Assembly: GCA_026415275.1 (NCBI GenBank)
Contig: JAOAHK010000215.1
Span: 1 to 5,142, forward strand
Length of the DNA stretch: 5,142 nt
Source of the DNA: Anaerolineales bacterium
Lineage (GTDB): Bacteria; Chloroflexota; Anaerolineae; Anaerolineales; UBA4823
Direction of reading: 5' to 3'
The notes under the pieces were generated by a model that was not told where the DNA came from, made no database searches, and saw only the letters and a list, made by a program, of their open reading frames with translations. Below are positions 1 through 5,142 of this stretch, one piece after another. Each line of letters opens with the position of its first letter. Position 1 is the stretch's first letter. Position numbers and translations under genes: made by a program.

Positions 1-2
1 TT

Positions 3-425
3 TCCTTGATCATTTTTGACCTCGATAACTTCAAGCGAGTTAATGATCTATACGGACACGCTGCTGGCGATGCAGCGTTGGTGCATATAGGTCAACTCTG
101 CCGCCGCCTGACGCGCCAATCGGACATCATCGCCCGTTTGGGTGGTGAGGAGTTCGCTGTGCTGTTGCCTGAAACCCCCCTTCAAGCCGCAATATGTGTG
201 GCGGAGAAGCTACGTGTTGCCTTTGAACAGAATCCGGTTGAGTATGAAGGACAACGTTTTACGGTAACGGCAAGCTTTGGGGTTAGCAGCTATAAATTCT
301 CTGAACGAAGCGGTTTTGAAGCCCTGCTCAATGCTGCCGACCGAGCTTTGTACCGGGCGAAAGAAGCCGGGCGCAATCGAGTCTGGGCAGAGGGAATGCC
401 ATCAGGTAATGTGGAGAGCACGTGA
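3..425 (+). CDS. Diguanylate cyclase, C-terminal GGDEF domain (5' truncated by window edge)
   Basis: Makes the second messenger c-di-GMP from two GTP in the cytoplasm. The visible part is most of one GGDEF domain. It opens with the metal and nucleotide-binding stretch FDLDNFKRVNDLYGH, followed by AAGD. Then comes the active-site loop GGEEF (bases 141-155), a functional variant of GGDEF. The inhibitory-site motif RxxD (RQSD) lies exactly five residues before GGEEF, so product feedback inhibition is expected. The C-terminal signature ADRALYRAKEAGRNRV is present and the protein ends about 12 residues later, so GGDEF is the terminal domain and no EAL domain follows. The frame is open to the left edge. 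The usual DxLTGLxNRR start of the domain, and any sensor domain, lie outside the window, so the TTG at base 6 is not the real start. The stop overlaps the next gene (GTGA). Catalytic activity is inferred from the intact motifs. Confidence 0.95.
   Translation, partial: SLIIFDLDNFKRVNDLYGHAAGDAALVHIGQLCRRLTRQSDIIARLGGEEFAVLLPETPLQAAICVAEKLRVAFEQNPVEYEGQRFTVTASFGVSSYKFSERSGFEALLNAADRALYRAKEAGRNRVWAEGMPSGNVEST
413..425 (+). promoter_or_regulatory. Ribosome binding site and GTGA start/stop overlap
   Basis: GGAG at 413-416 lies inside the end of the diguanylate cyclase gene, five bases before the GTG at 422-424. That GTG shares bases with the upstream TGA stop (423-425). This supports the GTG start of the membrane protein and suggests translational coupling of the pair. 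Confidence 0.6.
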
Positions 426-1309
426 ACCAAGCCGCTGTTGACCAAATGAATCGGCGAATCTTCCCTTCACACGGTTGGATTGGTCTTGCCACCACCTTGC
501 TCTTTTGGGCACTCAATTGGGGTCTGAACGGCTTGCGCACCCATTATCTGTTTTTCGGCTTGTGGTTGGGCTTCTGCCTCACGGTTGATGGGCTGACGGT
601 TTGGCTCAGAGGGAGCTCGATGATCACCCGCAGTTGGCGACGCTTCGCCGCATTGTTCCTGCTCTCGGCTCCGGTGTGGTGGCTGTTTGAGTTTTTCAAC
701 GAACATCTGCAGAATTGGCATTATCTCGGAACAGAGACGTTTGCTTCTTTTGTGTTCCACTTATGGGCAACCCTGAATTTCACCACGGTCATCCCGGCCG
801 TATTTTGCGCCGCAGAGTTGGCTGCCGGTTTCCGCTGGATTCAAAAATTAGGGCGTGGTCCCATTATCCGACCCACTTTCGCCATCACGCTCGCCTTTTT
901 TGTCGCCGGCTGGGTGATGCTGGCGTTGTTGCTCCTCTGGCCGCGTTGGTTCTTCCCGTTTGTGTGGATTTCGGTCTATTTCATACTGGAACCGGTCAAT
1001 ATCTGGCTGGGCAATCGGAATCTGGCGCAGTGGACGGCAAAGGGGGATTGGCGCCCAGTCGTCTCTCTATGGGTGGGCGTGCTGATCTGCGGGTTCTTTT
1101 GGGAACTATGGAACTATTATTCTTACCCCAAGTGGATTTACACCATTTCTTACGCCGACTGGCTGCGCATCTTTGAAATGCCCTTGCTCGGCTACGGGGG
1201 TTACTTGCCATTCTCCCTCGAACTCTACGCCATGACCCACTTAATTGTGGGTTTGTTGGGGAAGAAAGACCTGCACCTTGTGGCAATCGAACCGGCCGAA
1301 AAAACCTAA
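422..1309 (+). CDS. Unrecognised eight-helix membrane protein with internal duplication
   Basis: A 295-residue integral membrane protein of no family I recognise. About eight hydrophobic helices can be read, near residues 18-36, 42-61, 72-92, 107-135, 152-173, 177-196, 212-231 and 258-279. The two halves look like copies of one four-helix unit. W72-R73, E90, N93 and P125 of the first half match W210-R211, E228, N231 and P263 of the second, all at an offset of 138 residues. W99-x-Y101 matches W238-x-Y240 with one extra residue. Conserved acidic and Asn residues inside helices 3 and 7 suggest a polar site within the membrane. The GTG start at 422 is preferred because GGAG (413-416) precedes it by five bases. 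The in-frame ATG at 446 has no visible ribosome binding site. The start overlaps the diguanylate cyclase stop by 4 bases, implying coupled translation. The stop overlaps the vapC stop from the other strand. Function unknown; a transporter, enzyme or sensor is possible. Confidence 0.85.
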   Translation: MNQAAVDQMNRRIFPSHGWIGLATTLLFWALNWGLNGLRTHYLFFGLWLGFCLTVDGLTVWLRGSSMITRSWRRFAALFLLSAPVWWLFEFFNEHLQNWHYLGTETFASFVFHLWATLNFTTVIPAVFCAAELAAGFRWIQKLGRGPIIRPTFAITLAFFVAGWVMLALLLLWPRWFFPFVWISVYFILEPVNIWLGNRNLAQWTAKGDWRPVVSLWVGVLICGFFWELWNYYSYPKWIYTISYADWLRIFEMPLLGYGGYLPFSLELYAMTHLIVGLLGKKDLHLVAIEPAEKT

Positions 1310-1746
1310 GGTGCGATTTCACCCAGCCAATGTGCCCATTCGACCCCTTGGCTTTGCAAGTTATTGATCAATCGTCTGTCAGCGCTCCAAAATTCAGCTC
1401 CTTCTGCTTCGGAGACTGCTATATAATGGGCATCATAAGCTTTGCTTTGCCCGAGCCGTTCTGCCCAGAGCAGGCTGGCTTCAAGATTTTCGGGGGTAGG
1501 ACACACAAATTGAATCCCTAGTCGCATGACCAGACGGCTGGCGAGAACTGCCTTTTCCGTGTCCAGCTTCCCCAAATAAACCAATTGACGAAGCGCAGAG
1601 ACAATTTCCACAGGCATAAAGCAAGGAGAAATTAGTTTATCGTTCCGAACCTTCCACTGCAGGATAGCTTGTTCTGCTTGTGGGGTTAGAGGATGAGGGA
1701 TCATTAAAGGCATGACTGCGCTGGCATCTAAGACGATTGTCCCCAC
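1306..1746 (-). CDS. vapC: PIN-domain ribonuclease toxin, VapC family
   Basis: A 146-residue toxin of a type II toxin-antitoxin pair. VapC proteins are Mg-dependent endoribonucleases, usually acting on tRNA or rRNA, held inactive by the antitoxin. The four acidic residues expected in a PIN domain are present: D7 in VLDASAV, E47 in PVEIVSAL, D105 in AYDAHYIAVSE and D123 in SADRRL. Length is normal for VapC, and nothing suggests inactivation. The GTG start at 1744-1746 is chosen because GGGAG (1754-1758 on the + strand, as CTCCC) lies seven bases upstream and because it gives the conserved beta-strand MGTIVLDAS. The start lies 19 bases inside the antitoxin gene, the usual arrangement for coupled translation that keeps antitoxin in excess. 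The TAG stop overlaps the stop of the convergent membrane protein gene by 4 bases, leaving no room for a separate terminator. The actual RNA target cannot be told from sequence. Confidence 0.93.
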   Translation of the reverse strand: MGTIVLDASAVMPLMIPHPLTPQAEQAILQWKVRNDKLISPCFMPVEIVSALRQLVYLGKLDTEKAVLASRLVMRLGIQFVCPTPENLEASLLWAERLGQSKAYDAHYIAVSEAEGAEFWSADRRLINNLQSQGVEWAHWLGEIAP

Positions 1747-2024
1747 AGCGCATCTCCCAGCTCTCGTTGGCGCTCATTACGTGTTTTTTCCAGAATGTCT
1801 GACGGTATCTCACCGGGTTGTGCTGCCACTTCGGTGCGGATTTGCTGAAACTCCTTGAGCAGGGCGGAAATCCGTTGCAATTCTTCCATTTGCTCTCTCT
1901 CTAGACCAACCTTGACGAGTTCACGCACCAACTCGGAAACGCTCCGCCCCTGCCTTGCAGCAAGAATTTTTAGCTTATCCACCGTATCGGATTCTAATAA
2001 CACTTGTGTGCGAATGAGCGTCAT
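1728..2024 (-). CDS. vapB: Ribbon-helix-helix antitoxin, VapB-like
   Basis: A 98-residue antitoxin that should bind and silence the VapC encoded just downstream, and repress its own promoter. Residues 4-45 fit a ribbon-helix-helix DNA-binding domain: a short strand (RTQVLLES), a helix (DTVDKLKILAARQG), then the conserved turn and second helix (RSVSELVRELVKVGL). Residues 46-62 form a charged helix, possibly a coiled coil. The C-terminal part (about 73-94) is polar, ends in a Trp, and is the likely toxin-binding tail. The ATG at 2022-2024 has AAGGA seven bases upstream and a strong promoter 36 bases further up. The gene overlaps vapC by 19 bases. The gene name follows from pairing with a PIN toxin; by domain alone it could also be called a CopG/Arc-type regulator. 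Confidence 0.88.
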   Translation of the reverse strand: MTLIRTQVLLESDTVDKLKILAARQGRSVSELVRELVKVGLEREQMEELQRISALLKEFQQIRTEVAAQPGEIPSDILEKTRNERQRELGDALWGQSS

Positions 2025-2031
2025 AATATAT

Positions 2032-2036
2032 TCCTT
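2032..2036 (-). promoter_or_regulatory. Ribosome binding site of vapB
   Basis: AAGGA on the - strand, seven bases before the ATG at 2024. It decides the start and leaves no need for an upstream alternative. Confidence 0.65.
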
Positions 2037-2047
2037 CTTCTTACAGT

Positions 2048-2072
2048 ATACACAATTTAAGATTAATACACA
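2048..2072 (-). promoter_or_regulatory. Candidate VapB operator: two direct repeats in the vapBC promoter
   Basis: The heptamer TGTGTAT (ATACACA on the + strand) occurs twice in the same orientation, at 2048-2054 and 2066-2072, 18 bases apart. The copies flank the -10 element. Ribbon-helix-helix antitoxins bind short repeated half-sites over their own promoters, so this is a reasonable operator candidate. The repeats are short and AT-rich, so chance is possible. Confidence 0.35.
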
Positions 2073-2088
2073 CTACAGCATTTGTCAA
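2060..2088 (-). promoter_or_regulatory. Sigma-70 promoter of the vapBC operon
   Basis: Reading the - strand, a perfect -35 TTGACA (2083-2088) is followed after exactly 17 bases by a -10 TAATCT (2060-2065), 36 bases before the vapB ATG. A second -10-like TATACT occurs slightly downstream (2045-2050) but without a good -35. Repression by the VapB-VapC complex is expected from the family. Confidence 0.75.
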
Positions 2089-2395
2089 GCGGTCGGAGCA
2101 AGTTCTTTAAGTCTCAGGGCTCTTTAATTGTCTTGTCCTTAACAGTTTTGGGCAACATTCTACGGAATGACCACCAAAAAGACGGATCGCCGACCTTTGG
2201 TTGGCACCACCGGGCAGAGCCTTGCGTTACAAAAAGAAGCAAATGTAGTTTCATCATACAAGAAAAAACGTGAAGAATCCATCCAAAACATTCGTGAAGC
2301 TACTTAGGGTGATATCGCCGCGCTCAGAGAGGATGGCTTATCAGTACCTGAGGAACGCTGTGAAACTCCCTTGATTGCTGTATGACCAGACAAAA
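2089..2395. other. Gene-poor stretch between vapBC and the large membrane protein gene
   Basis: About 300 bases without an intact gene. It holds the upstream flank of the vapBC promoter, a possible hicA tail remnant (about 2091-2166) and the hicB pseudogene. No clear hairpin-plus-T-run terminator is visible for the leftward 654-residue gene ending at 2396. No insertion-sequence ends or target duplications were found. Confidence 0.5.
2167..2385 (+). pseudogene. hicB: Decayed HicB-family antitoxin gene with in-frame stop
   Basis: From the ATG at 2167 one frame gives 46 codons, a TAG (2305-2307), then 25 more codons to a TGA at 2383-2385. Read through the TAG, the second half is KKREESIQNIREAT-stop-GDIAALREDGLSVPEE, ending ETPLIAV. 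This matches the HicB C-terminal pattern as I know it (EEALENIREAIEGYLEALREDGLPIPEE). The stop falls where HicB usually has Glu, so a single GAG-to-TAG change would explain it. The neighbouring T and D also look like one-base changes from the usual I and Y. Total length, 72 residues with read-through, is normal for short HicB. The N-terminal half (residues 1-33) does not show the usual HicB beta strands or the LPGC motif, so it is frameshifted, replaced or heavily eroded. There is no ribosome binding site at the ATG. No intact HicA toxin gene is nearby. The identity rests on the C-terminal half only. Confidence 0.6.
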
Positions 2396-4360
2396 TTAAT
2401 CCACAAACGGGGCAATACCGGTAAAGAGAATCGCCAAGAGAAACTGCAACAAGAACAGCGCCGCCAGCACGTAAGCAATCGTGGTGAGCAATGGATTGTC
2501 GGTTTCTCGGGGCAGAGGTTGCCCTTCGGCAAGCAGACGCAAGGCGCGCGCCGTCTGCTTAGCGAGCGCGGGAACCGTTTGAGTGCTGCCACCGATCCAA
2601 TACCACTGACTTTGAGGGTCGGGAAGGACGATGCGTTGTCCTTCAAACGCGTGCCAGCTCGGCATTCCCTCTTTAAGAGCGGATTCCAATATTCGCGCCG
2701 ATGCCACCATGGCTTTTGCCGATTTTAGTTGCTCGAGGGAGGGTTGTTCATGGTCATCCAACCACAGGAGAGGCATTTTGGGGGCTTCCTTTTGCAAGGC
2801 GATCTTCAGCTCTTGGACAAGCGGGTTGTCCAGATCTATCCAGATCACCACGGGAAATTCTGCTTGGTGCGCCGCTAAAGAGGCAGCCGCAAGGCGCTGA
2901 TCACGTCGCAAGGCAGCTATATGATAAAGCAGGACAGCTACAAAAATCAGTGTGAAGCGTAGTCGCAGGAGACTGTCTAAAGCAAAATTATCGGAGGGCG
3001 TACCGAGCAGGGTACGGATAATTTCAAAGAAAAAGCTCCCTGTGGCAAACATCGTCCCGATCACACCGACGAAAATCCAGAGATACAGCATTCCCTTGCG
3101 CACCACCGAACGCCGCGCCTCGTCGCCAAGTTCATCTTCTTGTGTGGCTTCGCTCTGTAATAGACGCCAATAGCGCACCCAAACGGGGATAGCAATCAGC
3201 AATACCGCCAGAGAGGCACTCAGTTCTCCTCTACCACTCTCGATAAAATAAGTCTTAGAGCCGAAAAGCAAGTTAAGCCCAAAGGCTAGCAAACGACTGC
3301 TGCCCAAGATGATCGCTAGCAGGGCAGCGCTCGCCACAATTGTGGAGTGGAAACGATCCATCGCCGCGCGCAGGGTGAGCGTCTGGCGCAAATCGACCGT
3401 CTCTTGACGCTGTCTGCCATAGAATACCCAAACCACCCCTATCGGAATGCCAATGGCGATGGCGGGGCGCAAGGATTGAAGCATTTGGGCTGTGCTCAAG
3501 CCTTCGCCCAAAACAAGCCGAAACAACACTTCGCCGATCTTTCCAATCTGGTATAGGGTGAGGAACATGCTGAGCCAAGTCAAAGCAAAAAGAAAGGCAA
3601 CCCGCAGCCAAGAGAACGACTCTGCTCGCTCTTCCAGCGATTGCTCGATCAGTCGCTGAGTGTAAAACCAGATGGGCAAACCCACACCTAAGAGCGCCAA
3701 ACCATTGGCGAGCATCGCTGCGGTGGGCATCCCAATGGATTGTGGAGATAGGAAAAGATAAGCCAGCAACTGACGAACGCCCAGCACGGTTAGAGCCAAA
3801 GAATAGCCCAACCAAACATACCGATACACGCGGCGCGCATCGGCGTAATTCTCGACCAGCCCTGTCCTCTCCTGTTCGGTGAGCGCGTCACAAACCTCAC
3901 CTGTCCAGTTTTGTCGGTTGCGGCGGTACAAATAAACCGCTAAGAGCAAGTTCACCCCAATCGCAACCCCATTGTCGGCAAGAGTCTGCCCGCTGCCTAG
4001 CAGCGCATTGGTGCGTTCCAAACCAAAGGCTTGGGTGAAAGTCCGGCTCAGAAAGGCAAGGGTATTTTGCGCCGCAGGCAAGAAGGTAGCTGCCAGGGCA
4101 ATATAGAAAAAAGCTGCTCGAATGCGCGAGATCGCTTCGTCAGCATTTTGAGCAGCCACGCGCTGCACATACCGCCAATGAATCAGAAAGACCGGCAACC
4201 CGACCAGAATAAACGCCAGAGGCGCAGCCAAACGATCTGCGGTTGCTCCCAGCATTGCGGGGGAAAAGACGGTGCGCATCAAGCCGATCAGCCCCCAGAT
4301 CACCGTCTCAAGGCTGACCAAGGTGACAGCATAAAAATACAGACGTCGGATGATCTGCAT
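2396..4360 (-). CDS. Large membrane protein with three DUF5671-like four-helix repeats and a C-terminal soluble domain
   Basis: A 654-residue protein of unknown function. Residues 5-490 form three repeats of about 170 residues with four predicted helices each. Helix starts recur as RRLYFYAVTL (5), RRVYRYVWLG (176) and RFHSTIVASA (336). The second helix ends in a repeated signature: GLPVFLIHWRYVQ (54), GLPIWFYTQRLIEQ (227) and AIPVWVRYWRLLQ (390). Third helices begin near 81, 251 and 421, each 170 apart. Fourth helices end in basic patches (YRRNRQ, YGRQRQE, LRRDQR). The style resembles DUF5671 proteins common in Chloroflexota. Residues about 500-610 are soluble and alternate strands and helices (VVIWIDLDNP, MPLLWLDDHE, GQRIVLPDP, WYWIGG), suggesting an alpha/beta fold I cannot name. 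A last helix (626-649) follows. The ATG at 4358-4360 has AGGAGG (4367-4372) six bases upstream, overlapping the stop of the preceding gene, so the two form an operon. Confidence 0.9.
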   Translation of the reverse strand: MQIIRRLYFYAVTLVSLETVIWGLIGLMRTVFSPAMLGATADRLAAPLAFILVGLPVFLIHWRYVQRVAAQNADEAISRIRAAFFYIALAATFLPAAQNTLAFLSRTFTQAFGLERTNALLGSGQTLADNGVAIGVNLLLAVYLYRRNRQNWTGEVCDALTEQERTGLVENYADARRVYRYVWLGYSLALTVLGVRQLLAYLFLSPQSIGMPTAAMLANGLALLGVGLPIWFYTQRLIEQSLEERAESFSWLRVAFLFALTWLSMFLTLYQIGKIGEVLFRLVLGEGLSTAQMLQSLRPAIAIGIPIGVVWVFYGRQRQETVDLRQTLTLRAAMDRFHSTIVASAALLAIILGSSRLLAFGLNLLFGSKTYFIESGRGELSASLAVLLIAIPVWVRYWRLLQSEATQEDELGDEARRSVVRKGMLYLWIFVGVIGTMFATGSFFFEIIRTLLGTPSDNFALDSLLRLRFTLIFVAVLLYHIAALRRDQRLAAASLAAHQAEFPVVIWIDLDNPLVQELKIALQKEAPKMPLLWLDDHEQPSLEQLKSAKAMVASARILESALKEGMPSWHAFEGQRIVLPDPQSQWYWIGGSTQTVPALAKQTARALRLLAEGQPLPRETDNPLLTTIAYVLAALFLLQFLLAILFTGIAPFVD

Positions 4361-4366
4361 TGCCCG

Positions 4367-4372
4367 CCTCCT
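4367..4372 (-). promoter_or_regulatory. Consensus ribosome binding site of the 654-residue membrane protein
   Basis: A full AGGAGG lies six bases before the ATG at 4360 and shares its first base with the stop codon of the preceding gene (TGAGGAGG). This fixes the start and indicates translational coupling. Confidence 0.75.
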
Positions 4373-4881
4373 CAGTCCTGACTTTCGGGGATGGGCAGTG
4401 GTTCGGGTGTAGGAAGCGGCGCATTATACCAATCCCAGCTCCAATAGGGGTAAGGCAAGTTCTCAATCTTCCACTTTCCATCTGCACCCTGGCGCAAATT
4501 GCCCGACCCGTTTTCGGTGAAAGAATTGCCAAAGGGATCGTTAGCGTTGCGGATCAGGAACAGTTCAACGGTGGCGGAATCCTTTTCTATTGTTACCTTG
4601 CCAATCTCCAAGCTCACCGAACGGGGGTCTAATTGGCGGGTAAGAAACGCTTGGCGGAATTGCTCTTGCGTGGGCTTAAACTCTCCTTCCTTCAGGTAAC
4701 TGTATGCTTTTTGGTAATCAGCCTTGAGCAAGGCAATAACATAATTGCGCACCACCCCATCGGGTGAGGTTTCCTCTCCATAATCCAATCTCTGCTGGCG
4801 AGTAAAATAAACAAGGAGCGATAGGATCACTAAGATTAAGATTCCGACCAAAATTACAGTTAGAAAACGGTCTTGTTTCAT
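4372..4881 (-). CDS. Membrane-anchored protein with NTF2/DUF4878-like outer domain
   Basis: A 169-residue protein with one N-terminal helix (residues about 7-27, VILVGILILVILSLLVYF) after a short basic start, so it is probably anchored with the rest outside the membrane. There is no lipobox Cys. Residues 38-142 look like a small alpha+beta domain of the NTF2/DUF4878 type. It begins with the helix pattern SPDGVVRNYVIALLKADYQKAYSYL, given here only as the stretch 39-63. The pattern 'evvrnyv.all..dy.kAysyL' is typical of such proteins. Strands follow (VSLEIGKVTIEK, ATVELFLI), then GKWKIENLP. The tail is Pro-rich (TPEPLPIPE). The ATG at 4879-4881 is chosen because GGAG (4888-4891) lies six bases upstream and the helix follows directly. 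In-frame ATGs at 4908 and 4935 and a TTG at 4941 would add a polar extension without good ribosome binding sites. First gene of an operon with the large repeat protein downstream. Function unknown; it may be an accessory or ligand-binding partner. Confidence 0.8.
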   Translation of the reverse strand: MKQDRFLTVILVGILILVILSLLVYFTRQQRLDYGEETSPDGVVRNYVIALLKADYQKAYSYLKEGEFKPTQEQFRQAFLTRQLDPRSVSLEIGKVTIEKDSATVELFLIRNANDPFGNSFTENGSGNLRQGADGKWKIENLPYPYWSWDWYNAPLPTPEPLPIPESQD

Positions 4882-5142
4882 TTTCTGCTCCGAGTTTCCT
4901 AGACTCATCTTACCGAAATTAATAACCCTTCCCATCTCCAAAGGCTACGGCAGTGTTAGAGGTAGGAATAAGACGCTACTGTTGGCAATGTAGTTCCCCC
5001 TCCAGATTTAATCTTGAATAACGTCAGTTTGGGATGGGGGTCAAGAAAATTTTGACAAAGAGTCTGATGGGGTATCTCGCTTGAGTACCGAGGTTATAAA
5101 GACATCCACACCAGTTGCGGAAAGCGAGGGAGGATTTATCCT
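4882..5142. other. Divergent intergenic region at the right edge
   Basis: Should hold the promoter of the leftward two-gene operon, but no convincing -35/-10 pair was found on the - strand. Toward the right there are hints of a rightward start region: TTGACA at 5052-5057, TATAAA at 5095-5100, and GGGAGG at 5128-5133. A reading frame is open from 5018 to the edge, with a possible TTG start at 5081 (STEVIKTSTPVAESEGGFI). None of these is sufficient alone. Confidence 0.35.
5128..5133 (+). promoter_or_regulatory. Possible ribosome binding site for a gene starting beyond the window
   Basis: GGGAGG lies nine bases before the window edge, so a start codon at or just after 5143 would be well placed. 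A TATAAA (5095-5100) upstream could be its -10, but no matching -35 was seen. The start codon itself is not visible. Confidence 0.25.

Noticed and set aside
715..1176. A 153-codon + strand reading frame within the eight-helix membrane protein gene
   Set aside because: It is out of frame with a protein showing regular helices and an internal repeat. Its composition is Arg, His and Cys rich, as expected for a shadow.
2305..2307. TAG in the hicB remnant as a recoded sense codon
   Set aside because: There is no sign of stop-codon reassignment elsewhere. TAG is used as a normal stop for both vapB and vapC, and the N-terminal half is degraded anyway.
2375..2955. Several overlapping + strand reading frames opposite the 654-residue gene
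   Set aside because: They are antisense shadows of a clearly coding membrane protein. Their translations are rich in Arg, Cys and Ser and show no domain.
3273..3815. A 180-codon - strand reading frame inside the 654-residue gene
   Set aside because: It is another frame of the same strand within a well-supported gene and has no recognisable motif.
4882..4941. Longer N-terminus of the NTF2-like protein starting at 4908, 4935 or 4941
   Set aside because: None of these starts has a good ribosome binding site, whereas GGAG is well placed for 4881 and puts the membrane helix at the N-terminus.
4996..5046. Inverted repeats (CCCCC with GGGGG, TCTTGA with TCAAGA) as a terminator or attachment site
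   Set aside because: The stems are only 5-6 bases with loops near 24-35 bases and mismatches beyond, so a stable structure is unlikely.
5052..5078. TTGACA at 5052-5057 as part of a rightward sigma-70 promoter
   Set aside because: No acceptable -10 lies 16-18 bases downstream. The nearest candidate, TATCTC, is only 15 away, and TATAAA is 37 away.

Overview
The window is about 5.1 kb of bacterial chromosome with moderate GC content. It looks like a member of Chloroflexota, probably Anaerolineae. The reasons are a large protein built from repeated DUF5671-like four-helix units, a partner small membrane-anchored protein with an NTF2/DUF4878-like outer domain, and a mixture of signalling and toxin-antitoxin genes. 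This placement is inference from family recall; no rRNA or marker gene is present.

Left part (3-1309, + strand): the C-terminal end of a GGDEF diguanylate cyclase, cut by the window edge. Its stop overlaps by 4 bases the GTG start of an unrecognised eight-helix membrane protein, which appears to be an internal duplication of a four-helix unit. The two genes are probably translated together, which suggests the membrane protein is linked to c-di-GMP signalling or is simply co-transcribed.

Middle part (1306-2385): a complete type II toxin-antitoxin pair on the - strand, with a ribbon-helix-helix VapB-like antitoxin first and a PIN-domain VapC toxin second, overlapping by 19 bases. It has a good sigma-70 promoter (TTGACA, 17 bases, TAATCT) and readable ribosome binding sites. 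The toxin stop overlaps the stop of the membrane protein gene tail to tail by 4 bases. Behind the vapB promoter, on the + strand, lies a decayed antitoxin gene. Its C-terminal half is recognisably HicB but is interrupted by an in-frame TAG, and a faint HicA-like tail may precede it. One apparently live and one dead toxin-antitoxin locus therefore sit side by side.

Right part (2396-4881, - strand): a two-gene operon. The first gene encodes a 169-residue single-helix anchored protein with an NTF2-like outer domain. The second, 10-11 bases downstream with a perfect AGGAGG overlapping the previous stop, encodes a 654-residue membrane protein. That protein carries three ~170-residue repeats of four helices each, followed by a soluble alpha/beta-like domain and a final helix. 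Its function is unknown.

Far right (4882-5142): a divergent intergenic stretch with a possible start region for a rightward gene beyond the window. No tRNA, rRNA, CRISPR array or insertion sequence was seen.
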